A stretch of 64,000 nt of DNA from Ilumatobacter sp963746265 (lineage in GTDB: Bacteria > Actinomycetota > Acidimicrobiia > Acidimicrobiales > Ilumatobacteraceae): NCBI GenBank assembly GCA_963746265.1, contig CAVVAM010000011.1, forward strand, positions 558,001 to 622,000, in the 5' to 3' direction. The notes beneath the pieces were generated by a model that saw only the letters and a list, made by a program, of their open reading frames with translations, did no database searches and had not been told where the DNA came from. The position numbers were made by a program, and so were the translations under genes. The number at the start of each line of letters is the position of its first letter. Positions within the stretch are counted from its first letter, which is position 1. Shown here piece after piece: positions 7,706 through 15,257 of the stretch.

Positions 7706-8778
7706 GCAGCCCGGCCGCGACCCCGCGCACCGCCAACGTGATCGGCCTCGGCCTGGTCGGTGGGTCGATCGCGTTCGGTCTGCGGCGGCGTGGGTGGCGA
7801 GTCCACGGCGATGACGCGAGATCCGACACCGTGCAACGCGCCGTCGAGCTGGGAGCCATCGATGCCGCAGGGCTGTCGACCGACGCAGCGATCACGTTCG
7901 TCGCCGTGCCCGTGCGGGCGATCAACGAGGCGGTCAAGCGGGCGCTGACGGAGACGACCGGCCTCGTCACCGACGTCGGCTCGGTGAAGGCATCCGTGGC
8001 GGCGGCGTGCACCGATGCCCGGTTCATCGGCGGGCATCCCATGGCCGGCAGCGAGCTCGACGGCCTCGACGGCGCCGACGGCGACATGTTCAGTGGTGCG
8101 ATCTGGGTCGTGACCCCCACCGAGCTCACCGACGATCGGGCGCTCGCCACCGTCTCGACGGTGATCCGTTCACTCGGTGCCGAAGTCGTGGCACTCAGCC
8201 CCGAACGGCATGACCAGGTGGTGGCCGTCGTCAGCCACGTTCCGCACCTGACCGCGGCGACGCTGATGCAGGTCGCCTCCGACCGGGCCGAGGAGCATGC
8301 GGCACTGCTGCGGCTCGCCGCCGGCGGTTTTCGCGACATGACACGAATTGCGTCGGGGCATCCTGACATCTGGCTCGACATCTGCTCCCAGAACCGGCCG
8401 GCGATCGTCACGGCGCTCGACGGCCTGATCCGACGGTTGACGGAGATCCGCGACGTGGTCGACGCCGACGACCGTGACGCATTGGAGACGACCCTGGCGA
8501 CCGCGCGCGAGGCCCGCACGAACCTGCCCGGCCGCGTCGCCCATCCCGAGAACGTCGCCGAGGTGCGCATCCCGATTCCCGACCGCACCGGTAGCGCCGC
8601 CGAGGTCTTCACGCTCGCCGCCGATCTCGGTGTCAACATCGCCAACTTCGAAGTCGTGCACTTGCCCGAGAGCAACCGCGGTGTCGCGGTCGTGCTGGTG
8701 GACGCGGCTGCGAGCGACCTTTTCAAAGGCGGCTTGATCGCGCGCGGCTTCAAGCCGGCCGTCAACCCGCTCGTCTGA
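7702..8778 (+). CDS. tyrA: prephenate dehydrogenase with C-terminal ACT domain
   Basis: It oxidatively decarboxylates prephenate to 4-hydroxyphenylpyruvate in tyrosine synthesis. The 358-residue product starts with the Rossmann fingerprint GLGLVGGSIAFGLRRRG. It then shows VTDVGSVKASV, the substrate-pocket GGHPMAGSELDG and SPERHDQVVAVVSHVPHL. An ACT-type regulatory domain from about residue 280 (EVRIPIPDRTGSAAEVF) suggests feedback control, probably by tyrosine. The GTG start at 7702 overlaps the rluB stop. The aroA gene follows one base after the stop codon, so both aromatic genes are co-transcribed. Confidence 0.94.
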   Translation: MSSPAATPRTANVIGLGLVGGSIAFGLRRRGWRVHGDDARSDTVQRAVELGAIDAAGLSTDAAITFVAVPVRAINEAVKRALTETTGLVTDVGSVKASVAAACTDARFIGGHPMAGSELDGLDGADGDMFSGAIWVVTPTELTDDRALATVSTVIRSLGAEVVALSPERHDQVVAVVSHVPHLTAATLMQVASDRAEEHAALLRLAAGGFRDMTRIASGHPDIWLDICSQNRPAIVTALDGLIRRLTEIRDVVDADDRDALETTLATAREARTNLPGRVAHPENVAEVRIPIPDRTGSAAEVFTLAADLGVNIANFEVVHLPESNRGVAVVLVDAAASDLFKGGLIARGFKPAVNPLV

Positions 8779-8779
8779 C

Positions 8780-10051
8780 ATGGAGACCCGTCGCGTCGAG
8801 CGATCGCACGGCCCGGTCGCGGCAACGGTCGAGGTACCCGGCTCGAAGTCGATCGCCAACCGGATGCTCGTGTGCGCGGCGCTCGCGGACGGGACGAGCA
8901 CGATCACGAACGTTCCCGAGGGAGACGACACGCGAGCGATGCTGGCGTGCCTGCGACAGCTCCGGGTCGACGCCGAACTCGTCGGCGACCGAGTCTCGCT
9001 CGTGGGTGTCGGCCCGGCGTGGTCGCCGAGCGGCCGCACGTTGTTCGCCGGACTCGCCGGAACGACCTCACGATTCGTCACGGCGATCGCGGCGCTCGGT
9101 TCGACGCCGATCACGATCGACGGGCACCCGCCGCTGCGATCGCGCCCGTTCGGCCCGCTGCACGAGGCGCTGATCGAGCTGGGGGTCGCCGTGTCGCCGG
9201 GCGAGGCGTTCGGTCACCTGCCGGTGACGATCACCGGGCCGCCGACCTCGGGATCGCTGTCGATCCGCGGCGACGTCTCCAGCCAGTACGTGACGGCGCT
9301 GATGCTGATCGGGCCGTACCTTCCGGGCGGCCTCGAGCTCACTCTGACCACGCCCTTGATCTCGCGTCCCTACGTCGAGCTGACCGCCGTCGTCATGGGT
9401 TGGTTCGGGTTCGACGAGGTCACCGTCGGAGAGCGCGCGATCCGTGTGGGTGCCGGCGTGTACGGTTCGACCGCCGCGTCGGTCGAGCCCGATGCCTCGT
9501 CCGCGAGCTACCCGCTGGCACTGGCGGCGGTGTGCGGTGGTTCGGTGACGGTGCCCGGCCTCGGTGAGGGCGCCGTGCAGGGTGATGCCCGATTCGCCGA
9601 CGTGCTGGCGGACATGGGCTGCGGAGTCGAACGAACCTCGGAACAGGTGACCGTGCGCGGTGCGAACGTGCTGCGCGGCATCGACATCGACATGGCCGAC
9701 ATCTCCGATCTGGTCCCGACGGTGGCGATCGTCGCCGCCTTCGCGACGTCGCCGAGCCGGATCCGCGGCGTGGGCTTCATCAGGGGAAAGGAGAGCGATC
9801 GCCTCGGCGACTTGACGCGTGAGCTGCGGCGCGCCGGTGTCGACGCGGACGAGACCGACGACGGACTGATCGTTCGTCCGTCACTTGACCGCCTGCACGG
9901 CGCTCGGCTCGCGACGCATCATGACCATCGCCTGGCGATGGCGTTCGGCGTACTGGGTCGTGCCGTCGACGGCATCGAGGTCGAGGATCCGTCGGTGGTC
10001 TCGAAGAGCTGGCCGGGGTTCTGGACGATGCTCGACGAGAGCTTCCGATGA
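8780..10051 (+). CDS. aroA: 3-phosphoshikimate 1-carboxyvinyltransferase (EPSP synthase)
   Basis: It transfers the enolpyruvyl group from PEP to shikimate-3-phosphate, the sixth shikimate-pathway step. The 423-residue protein shows the S3P-binding PGSKSIANR at residues 20-28, an FAGLAGTTSRF segment in place of the usual LGNAGTAxRxL loop, the RPFGPLHEALIELG region, RGDVSSQYVTALM, the RGKESDRL motif and THHDHRLAMAF. The full set supports an active enzyme. It overlaps the HAD gene by 4 bp (ATGA). The cmk and der genes that often follow in this gene order are absent. Confidence 0.96.
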   Translation: METRRVERSHGPVAATVEVPGSKSIANRMLVCAALADGTSTITNVPEGDDTRAMLACLRQLRVDAELVGDRVSLVGVGPAWSPSGRTLFAGLAGTTSRFVTAIAALGSTPITIDGHPPLRSRPFGPLHEALIELGVAVSPGEAFGHLPVTITGPPTSGSLSIRGDVSSQYVTALMLIGPYLPGGLELTLTTPLISRPYVELTAVVMGWFGFDEVTVGERAIRVGAGVYGSTAASVEPDASSASYPLALAAVCGGSVTVPGLGEGAVQGDARFADVLADMGCGVERTSEQVTVRGANVLRGIDIDMADISDLVPTVAIVAAFATSPSRIRGVGFIRGKESDRLGDLTRELRRAGVDADETDDGLIVRPSLDRLHGARLATHHDHRLAMAFGVLGRAVDGIEVEDPSVVSKSWPGFWTMLDESFR

Positions 10052-10683
10052 CCGTCGTCGCCGCATTCGACTTCGACGCGACGTTGACGACCCGCGACAC
10101 GGTGGTGCCGTTCCTCCGTCGGTTCACGACGCCGGCCCGGTTCGCAACCTCGTTGCTACCGCAGACGCTGCGCCTGCTGCCGATGGCGGCCCGGCGAGAC
10201 CGTGACCGTCTGCGTGAGTTGGCGACCCAGCTCGTGTTCGCGGGCCGGCCGCTCGCCGCCGTCGAGGCAGAGGCCCGCACGTTCGGGGCGATGATCGCCG
10301 ACAGCTGGCTTCGCCCCGACACCACGGCACGTCTGCGCTGGCACCTGGAGCAGCAGCATCACGTCGTGATCGTGTCGGCCAGTTACGAGCCGTACGTTCG
10401 CGTGGTCGCAGAACATCTCGGCGCCGTCGGCGCCGTCGGCGTCGTGGCGACCCGGCTCCGGGTGGCCGGCGATCGATGCAGCGGCGAGCTGGACGGCGCG
10501 AACTGCCGGGGTCCCGAGAAGCTCCGCCGACTCGACGAGTGGTTGTGTGACTCGGGGCTCGATCGCGGTCACGCCACGCTGTTCGCGTACGGCGATTCGG
10601 CGGGTGACCGCGAGCTGCTGGCCGCGGCCGACCATCCCCACTGGGTGAACGAACCGCTCGCTAGCGTTGCCCCGACCGTCTGA
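10048..10683 (+). CDS. HAD-IB family phosphatase
   Basis: The 211-residue haloacid-dehalogenase-type hydrolase has the nucleophile motif DFDATLT (DxDxT), a Ser motif in VVIVSASYEPYV and the Mg-binding GDSAGDREL near the C-terminus. It resembles SerB-like IB phosphatases, so it likely removes phosphate from a small molecule or a prenyl-phosphosugar. It is coupled to aroA by an ATGA overlap and lies 10 bp before the DPPR synthase gene. That makes it a candidate for the phosphatase step from decaprenyl-phosphoryl-5-phosphoribose to decaprenyl-phosphoribose. A phosphoserine phosphatase role is the main alternative. Confidence 0.75.
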   Translation: MTVVAAFDFDATLTTRDTVVPFLRRFTTPARFATSLLPQTLRLLPMAARRDRDRLRELATQLVFAGRPLAAVEAEARTFGAMIADSWLRPDTTARLRWHLEQQHHVVIVSASYEPYVRVVAEHLGAVGAVGVVATRLRVAGDRCSGELDGANCRGPEKLRRLDEWLCDSGLDRGHATLFAYGDSAGDRELLAAADHPHWVNEPLASVAPTV

Positions 10684-10693
10684 CGAGTTCCCG

Positions 10694-11560
10694 ATGCACC
10701 CGATCCTCCGTACCGCGCGCCCGCACCAGTGGCTCAAGAACGTGCTCGTGTTCGCGGCCCCGGGAGCGGCCGGCGTGCTCGATCAGCCCCGGGAACTCGG
10801 CATCACGGTCCTCGTGTTCGTGTCGTTCTGTCTCGCATCGAGTGGCACGTACTTCTGGAACGACGTGCTCGACGTGGAGGCCGACCGGGCCCACCCGACG
10901 AAGTCGAAACGGCCGATCGCCGCCGGCGAGATCAGCCTGGCCACGGGTCGGTTGATAGGCACGTTGCTCCCCATCGTCGCGTTCGTGCTCGCCGGTTTGA
11001 CCGGTCGCTGGCAGACGATCGTCGTCGTGGCGATGTACATGGCGATCACACTGACGTACAGCGCGATCTGGAAGCACATCGCAGTGATCGACCTCATCGC
11101 GATCGCGTCGGGCTTCGTGCTACGCGCCGCGGCCGGGGCAGTCGCCGTCGACGTGCCGATGTCGAGCTGGTTCGTGCTCGTGACGACGTTCGGTTCGCTC
11201 TTCATCGTGGCCGGCAAGCGGTACGCCGAACGTCGGGAGCTCGGAGACGACGCCAGTGGCGTGCGGTCGACGTTGGGGGAGTACAGCGAGGGCTACCTCC
11301 GCTTCGTCCTGGCGGTCACCTGTGGCGGCGCCCTGGTCAGCTACAGCACCTGGGCGTTCGAGACCAAGGAGTCCGCCGGCACCGACCTGCCGTACTACGA
11401 GCTGTCGATCGTGCCGATCATCGCCGCGTTCCTGCGCTACGCACTGGTGCTGGAGCAAGGTCAGGGCGCCGCCCCCGAGGAGGTCTTCGGTCGTGATCGC
11501 GTGCTCCAGATCCTGGGGCTGAGCTGGCTCGTCGTGTACGGCTTGGCGGTGTACACGTGA
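10694..11560 (+). CDS. decaprenyl-phosphate phosphoribosyltransferase (UbiA family)
   Basis: The product is a 288-residue membrane prenyltransferase-fold enzyme with about nine helices. The diagnostic motif runs N56-D-x2-D60 to D64, then HPTKSKRP (67-74), as in the Rv3806c family, which adds 5-phosphoribose from PRPP to polyprenyl phosphate. This is the committed step of arabinan precursor synthesis. The second Asp-rich/charged loop, GKRYAERRELG, also fits. ATG 10694 is chosen; a TTG at 10667 would overlap the HAD gene. The family match is strong and the exact lipid acceptor is inferred. DprE1 and DprE2 homologues for the later steps lie 4 to 5 kb downstream. Confidence 0.88.
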   Translation: MHPILRTARPHQWLKNVLVFAAPGAAGVLDQPRELGITVLVFVSFCLASSGTYFWNDVLDVEADRAHPTKSKRPIAAGEISLATGRLIGTLLPIVAFVLAGLTGRWQTIVVVAMYMAITLTYSAIWKHIAVIDLIAIASGFVLRAAAGAVAVDVPMSSWFVLVTTFGSLFIVAGKRYAERRELGDDASGVRSTLGEYSEGYLRFVLAVTCGGALVSYSTWAFETKESAGTDLPYYELSIVPIIAAFLRYALVLEQGQGAAPEEVFGRDRVLQILGLSWLVVYGLAVYT

Positions 11561-12291
11561 CGACGTTCGAGCAGGCATGGGTGGCGGTCGCCGGCGTAGA
11601 GGGCTGGATGACCGAAGGCCAGGCGAGAACGCTCTACGACGCGGCCGCGGCCTGCCCGCCCGCGGGCACGATCGTCGAGATCGGCAGTTTCCAGGGTCGA
11701 TCGACGATCGTGCTGGCCTTGGCGTGCCCCGACGGTGCGACCGTCATCGCGATCGACCCACACGCCGGCAACGACCGCGGCCCGCAGGAGCTCGACGGCT
11801 ACGAAGCCGAAGCCGACGCCGATCACGAGTCGTTCCTCGCGAACCTCGCCGCCGCCGGCGTCACGGACCGCGTGACCCATCTCCGCGAGTTCAGCGACCG
11901 CGCCCTCGACGCGATCGAGGGCGCCATCGACGTGCTGTACGTGGACGGCGCGCATCGATACCGGCCGGCGAAACGGGACATCGAGCAGTACGGATCACAA
12001 GTGCGCGACGGCGGCACCATGCTCATCCACGACAGCTTCAGCAGCATCGGTGTCACCGCCGCGATCGTGCGGCTGCTGTTCTGCAGTTCTCGATGGCGGT
12101 ACGACGGCCGATCCAGGTCGTTGGCGACCTACCGAGCCGCCGACGACATCGATCGTGCGCGCAATGTGGGTCGACAAGTCGCGCAGCTGCCGTGGTTTGC
12201 GAAGAACCTGTTCCTGAAGGTACTGCTGACGGCGCGCGTGGGTACGCTCCTTCGCCGCCTGGGCCGGCCGGAACCCGCCTGGCCCTACTGA
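11557..12291 (+). CDS. class I SAM-dependent methyltransferase (Methyltransf_24 type)
   Basis: The 244-residue cytosolic protein has motif I as IVEIGSFQGRSTIVLALA, an acidic residue at the end of beta-2 (VIAIDPHAGND), VLYVDGAHRYRPAKRDIEQYG and GGTMLIHDSF, which places it in the family of small O-methyltransferases often found with surface-glycan genes. It overlaps the DPPR synthase stop by 4 bp (GTGA), so it probably acts in the same envelope pathway, perhaps methylating a sugar. The substrate is unknown. Confidence 0.8.
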   Translation: MTTFEQAWVAVAGVEGWMTEGQARTLYDAAAACPPAGTIVEIGSFQGRSTIVLALACPDGATVIAIDPHAGNDRGPQELDGYEAEADADHESFLANLAAAGVTDRVTHLREFSDRALDAIEGAIDVLYVDGAHRYRPAKRDIEQYGSQVRDGGTMLIHDSFSSIGVTAAIVRLLFCSSRWRYDGRSRSLATYRAADDIDRARNVGRQVAQLPWFAKNLFLKVLLTARVGTLLRRLGRPEPAWPY

Positions 12292-12379
12292 GCAGTGTCG
12301 AACCTCGCGCCCCGGTGGATGGCGTTGCCGTCATCGCCGCCCAGTGGTCGTCACGAAGCGGTCGGTCCGGTCTGTTCCG

Positions 12380-13141
12380 TCACGTCTGGCGCGCACGCCG
12401 CAACTGCGACTGCGTTGCGATGAGCAGCGACAGCCCGACCACGGCGAGGCCGGCGACGACGTCGAGCACGAAGTGGTTTCCCGTGAACACGACGGAGAAC
12501 GCGAGGAGCACGGCGGGCAACATCGAGCAGAACCAGACCAGCGGGTTCCTGCTGCCCATCGCCATGACGAATCCGGCGATGGCGGGCCACCCGACGTGGA
12601 AGCTCGGCACCGCGGCGAACCGGTTCACCATTCCAGGCTGTTCCTCCATCAACCGGTCACCGTTGAGTGACAACGTGTCGACGTAACCCATGAACCGCGG
12701 TGGGGCAACGGGGAACGTCGCCCAGACCACCAGGCCGATCCCAGCGGCGATGAGCAGCGTGTCGCGAAGGAGCAGATATCGGGGGCGGTCACGGAACCAG
12801 AGCAGGACGAGGATCGTGCCGACGGCGGCCCAGTACAGCCACTGATAGACCCAGTTCCAGAACGTGATCCAGAACGGTCGGTCGAGCACCCAGTTCTGCG
12901 CCTGGCTCTCCCAATCGAGCACGAGCTTGCGCTCGAGCTCGAGCAGTCCACGCGCATTGCTGGCTGCGTCGGCGTAGGAGCCTTCGATCTTCACGCGCAG
13001 GAAGCCGTAGAGCGTCAGGGCGACAGCGATGAGCGCCACCTCGATCGCCCCGCGCCGAACGAACCTCCGCGGTGGTGCCTCGCTGGCACGATTCGTCTGT
13101 GTCATGCCTTCTCGGTCATGGCGTTCAACACCGCACTCCAC
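12380..13141 (-). CDS. PAP2-superfamily membrane phosphatase (PAP2_3 / inositolphosphotransferase type)
   Basis: The product is a 253-residue protein with six predicted membrane segments. The catalytic phosphatase signature is present as VPSFHVGWP followed by the GNHFVLDVVAG segment. This lipid-phosphatase/transferase fold includes inositol-phosphorylceramide-synthase-like enzymes and, in mycobacteria, the PAP2 protein encoded beside the DPPR synthase. It could dephosphorylate decaprenyl-phosphoryl-phosphoribose or recycle lipid carriers. GTG 13141 has a GGAGAG sequence 8 bases upstream and is preferred; ATG 13105 is an alternative. It converges with the methyltransferase gene. Confidence 0.78.
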   Translation of the reverse strand: MECGVERHDREGMTQTNRASEAPPRRFVRRGAIEVALIAVALTLYGFLRVKIEGSYADAASNARGLLELERKLVLDWESQAQNWVLDRPFWITFWNWVYQWLYWAAVGTILVLLWFRDRPRYLLLRDTLLIAAGIGLVVWATFPVAPPRFMGYVDTLSLNGDRLMEEQPGMVNRFAAVPSFHVGWPAIAGFVMAMGSRNPLVWFCSMLPAVLLAFSVVFTGNHFVLDVVAGLAVVGLSLLIATQSQLRRARQT

Positions 13142-13273
13142 TTCGCTGGCTCTCCGGGGCCAAGGCTAGATCGTCGCGAGCCAGCGCCCTGCAATCGTGT
13201 CGTCCGGGACACGCGTCGATCGGCGTTGTCGGGCAGCCCGTCGGACGAACTCGCCATGCGCGGTACGACTACG

Positions 13274-13279
13274 TAGAAT
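13274..13279 (+). promoter_or_regulatory. putative leaderless -10 box (TAGAAT)
   Basis: TAGAAT ends 7 bases before GTG 13287, which puts the predicted transcript 5' end at or next to the start codon. No Shine-Dalgarno sequence is visible. Confidence 0.5.
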
Positions 13280-13286
13280 CACCGCC

Positions 13287-13943
13287 GTGGTAGGACCGCA
13301 ACTTGATCTGATGCCGGGTGAATCGATGGTGCTCCATTCGCACCCGCACTGGTGGTACTTCTGGAAACAGGTGCTGTCGGGGATCGGCATCGTCGTACTC
13401 CTCATCCTGACGATCTGGACGAGTGGAGCACTCTCGACGTTCTTGATGTGGGTGACCGTCATCGGCTTCATCGTGTGGTTGCTCGACACCGTGTACGAGT
13501 TCGCTCAATGGCAGACCACACGCTTCGCTGTCACCGACCAGCGCGTCGCCTATCAGAGCGGCCTGGTTCGTCGGAAGGGTGTGTCGATCCCGCTCAACCG
13601 CGTCAACAACGTGAACTTCGAACAGGGAATGATCGCCCGGATGCTCGGCAACGGCACCCTGACGATCGAGTCGGCAGGCGAAACCGGCGATTCCGTGTTC
13701 GAGAACATCCCCGACCCCGATTCGGTCAGGTCGATGATCTTCCGGCAGATGGACGCATACGGCACCGCTCGCTCCGAACGAGATGCCGCAGCGGTTGCCC
13801 GCGCGATGCACACGGACGACGGCGCAGAGGCCCACGGCTCCGTCGCAGACCGGCTGGCCGAGCTGGACCAGCTCCGCGCTTCGGGTGCGATCACCGATGA
13901 CGAGTACGCGACGAAGCGCTCGGACATCCTCGGCGACCTCTGA
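13287..13943 (+). CDS. membrane-anchored bacterial PH-domain protein with C-terminal SHOCT motif
   Basis: The 218-residue protein has two adjacent membrane helices (about residues 30-70), then a bPH2/DUF304 domain (FAVTDQRVAYQSGLVRRKG, IPLNRVNNVNFEQGMIARMLGNGTLTIESAG). It ends with a short SHOCT motif (VADRLAELDQLRASGAITDDEYATKRSDIL). Such proteins are membrane-associated scaffolds of unknown role. GTG 13287 is chosen because of the box at 13274-13279 and because upstream in-frame sequence looks non-coding. It converges with the M23 peptidase gene. Confidence 0.85.
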   Translation: MVGPQLDLMPGESMVLHSHPHWWYFWKQVLSGIGIVVLLILTIWTSGALSTFLMWVTVIGFIVWLLDTVYEFAQWQTTRFAVTDQRVAYQSGLVRRKGVSIPLNRVNNVNFEQGMIARMLGNGTLTIESAGETGDSVFENIPDPDSVRSMIFRQMDAYGTARSERDAAAVARAMHTDDGAEAHGSVADRLAELDQLRASGAITDDEYATKRSDILGDL

Positions 13944-13985
13944 CCGGCCCGGTGCGCGGCACTGCGGCGCTCACGCCGGCTGATC

Positions 13986-15116
13986 TCAACGCTTGACGTC
14001 GGGTACCCAACCGCCGGGCTGGGTGTACGGGCTACCGCCGTTGCAGCCGCCCTGTGCCCGCAGGATCGAATACGGATTCACGGGCGAGCCACCACCAGGG
14101 CGAATCTCGAAGTGGAGGTGGGGGGCACTCGCGTTGCCGGTCGAGCCGACCCAACCGATGATCTGTCCGGCCTCGACTCGCGACCCGACCCGGACCTCGG
14201 GCGCGAAGCCCGACAGGTGGGCGTAGAAGTATCGCGTGCCGTCGGCTCCCGTCAGCATCCACGCGTTGCCGGCGTTCTGACCCGTCGCGTTCCAGACCCG
14301 GCCGGTCAGCCTGCCGTCGACCACGGCGTAGACGTAGTTGCCGGCACCGGAGAAGATGTCGACGCCGGCGTGACGACGCCCGCGGCTGCGCGCGTCGCCC
14401 CAGGTGTCGCGATAGCCACAGGGCCCCTGGGTCGGAGCCGCTTCGAGCACGATTCGGGACGCGTCGTCGACCGACGGCTGCTTCGCCCCGGCCGGCAGTC
14501 TGAGCACATCGCCCGGCAGCAGGAGATCTCGCGAGTTCGCGCCGTTCGCGTCCAGCAGCGCTCGCATCGACACGTCGGCACGCCACGCAATGGCAGCCCA
14601 ACTGTCACCTCGCACCACGGTGTACGAACCACCGGGGCTGCGGACTGCCGGGCTCGACGTCCCGCTGGGCGCCGACGTGCCGGCGGGGAGGCAGATCACG
14701 TCGCCAGGATGGATCGTCCGGTCGAGACCGGCTCCGTTGACGCCGGCGACCGCCGACGGTGACGACCCGACACGGACGGCGATCGACGCCCAGCTGTCAC
14801 CCGACCTGACGGTGTAGGACGGACAGAACCCCGTCACATCCGCGCCGGACGGCAGGCACAGGAGGTCGCCCACGACCAGGACGTCGGTGACCGTTGCGCC
14901 GTTCGCATCGAGCAGCGAGTTCGCACCGACTCCGGCCCGTGCCGCGATGCCGAACCAGCTGTCGCCGGATCTGACGTCGTAGGCCGGTCCACCCGACGAG
15001 CACGAGAAGCCGGATGCGGACGCCGTCGACGTGGTGACCGCGACCGTCACCACGGACGCAGCCGTTCCCAACATGATCACCGCGGCGATGCGCCGCAATT
15101 CTGCCCCAACCAGCAT
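13986..15116 (-). CDS. secreted LysM-repeat M23 peptidoglycan endopeptidase
   Basis: The 376-residue protein has an N-terminal signal sequence (hydrophobic stretch 9-34 ending TASA). Three LysM repeats follow at about residues 46-89, 101-144 and 165-208, each with a GDSWxxIA core and an LPxG end, and bind glycan strands. The C-terminal lysostaphin-type M23 domain (about 240-345) keeps the zinc ligands: H249-A-G-V-D253 and HLHF. It should cleave peptidoglycan cross-links, or act as an amidase activator, outside the membrane. A GGAAGG sequence lies 12 bases before ATG 15116. It is divergent from dprE1. Confidence 0.93.
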   Translation of the reverse strand: MLVGAELRRIAAVIMLGTAASVVTVAVTTSTASASGFSCSSGGPAYDVRSGDSWFGIAARAGVGANSLLDANGATVTDVLVVGDLLCLPSGADVTGFCPSYTVRSGDSWASIAVRVGSSPSAVAGVNGAGLDRTIHPGDVICLPAGTSAPSGTSSPAVRSPGGSYTVVRGDSWAAIAWRADVSMRALLDANGANSRDLLLPGDVLRLPAGAKQPSVDDASRIVLEAAPTQGPCGYRDTWGDARSRGRRHAGVDIFSGAGNYVYAVVDGRLTGRVWNATGQNAGNAWMLTGADGTRYFYAHLSGFAPEVRVGSRVEAGQIIGWVGSTGNASAPHLHFEIRPGGGSPVNPYSILRAQGGCNGGSPYTQPGGWVPDVKR

Positions 15117-15241
15117 TGCGTATCGTTCCTTCCACGCCCGGCCGAAACCATAGTCACTGCGTTCGCCCGTGTGTGAGCACCCCTCCTCGGGACCGGCGGG
15201 CGCCGACGGTGCGACCTGGCGGAGGTGCACGGGCGCGGCGT

Positions 15242-15247
15242 TAGTCT
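15242..15247 (+). promoter_or_regulatory. putative -10 box (TAGTCT) of dprE1
   Basis: TAGTCT ends 10 bases before GTG 15258. The same hexamer precedes the GT4 gene at 20349-20354. Confidence 0.4.
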
Positions 15248-15257
15248 GTCGGGCGCC

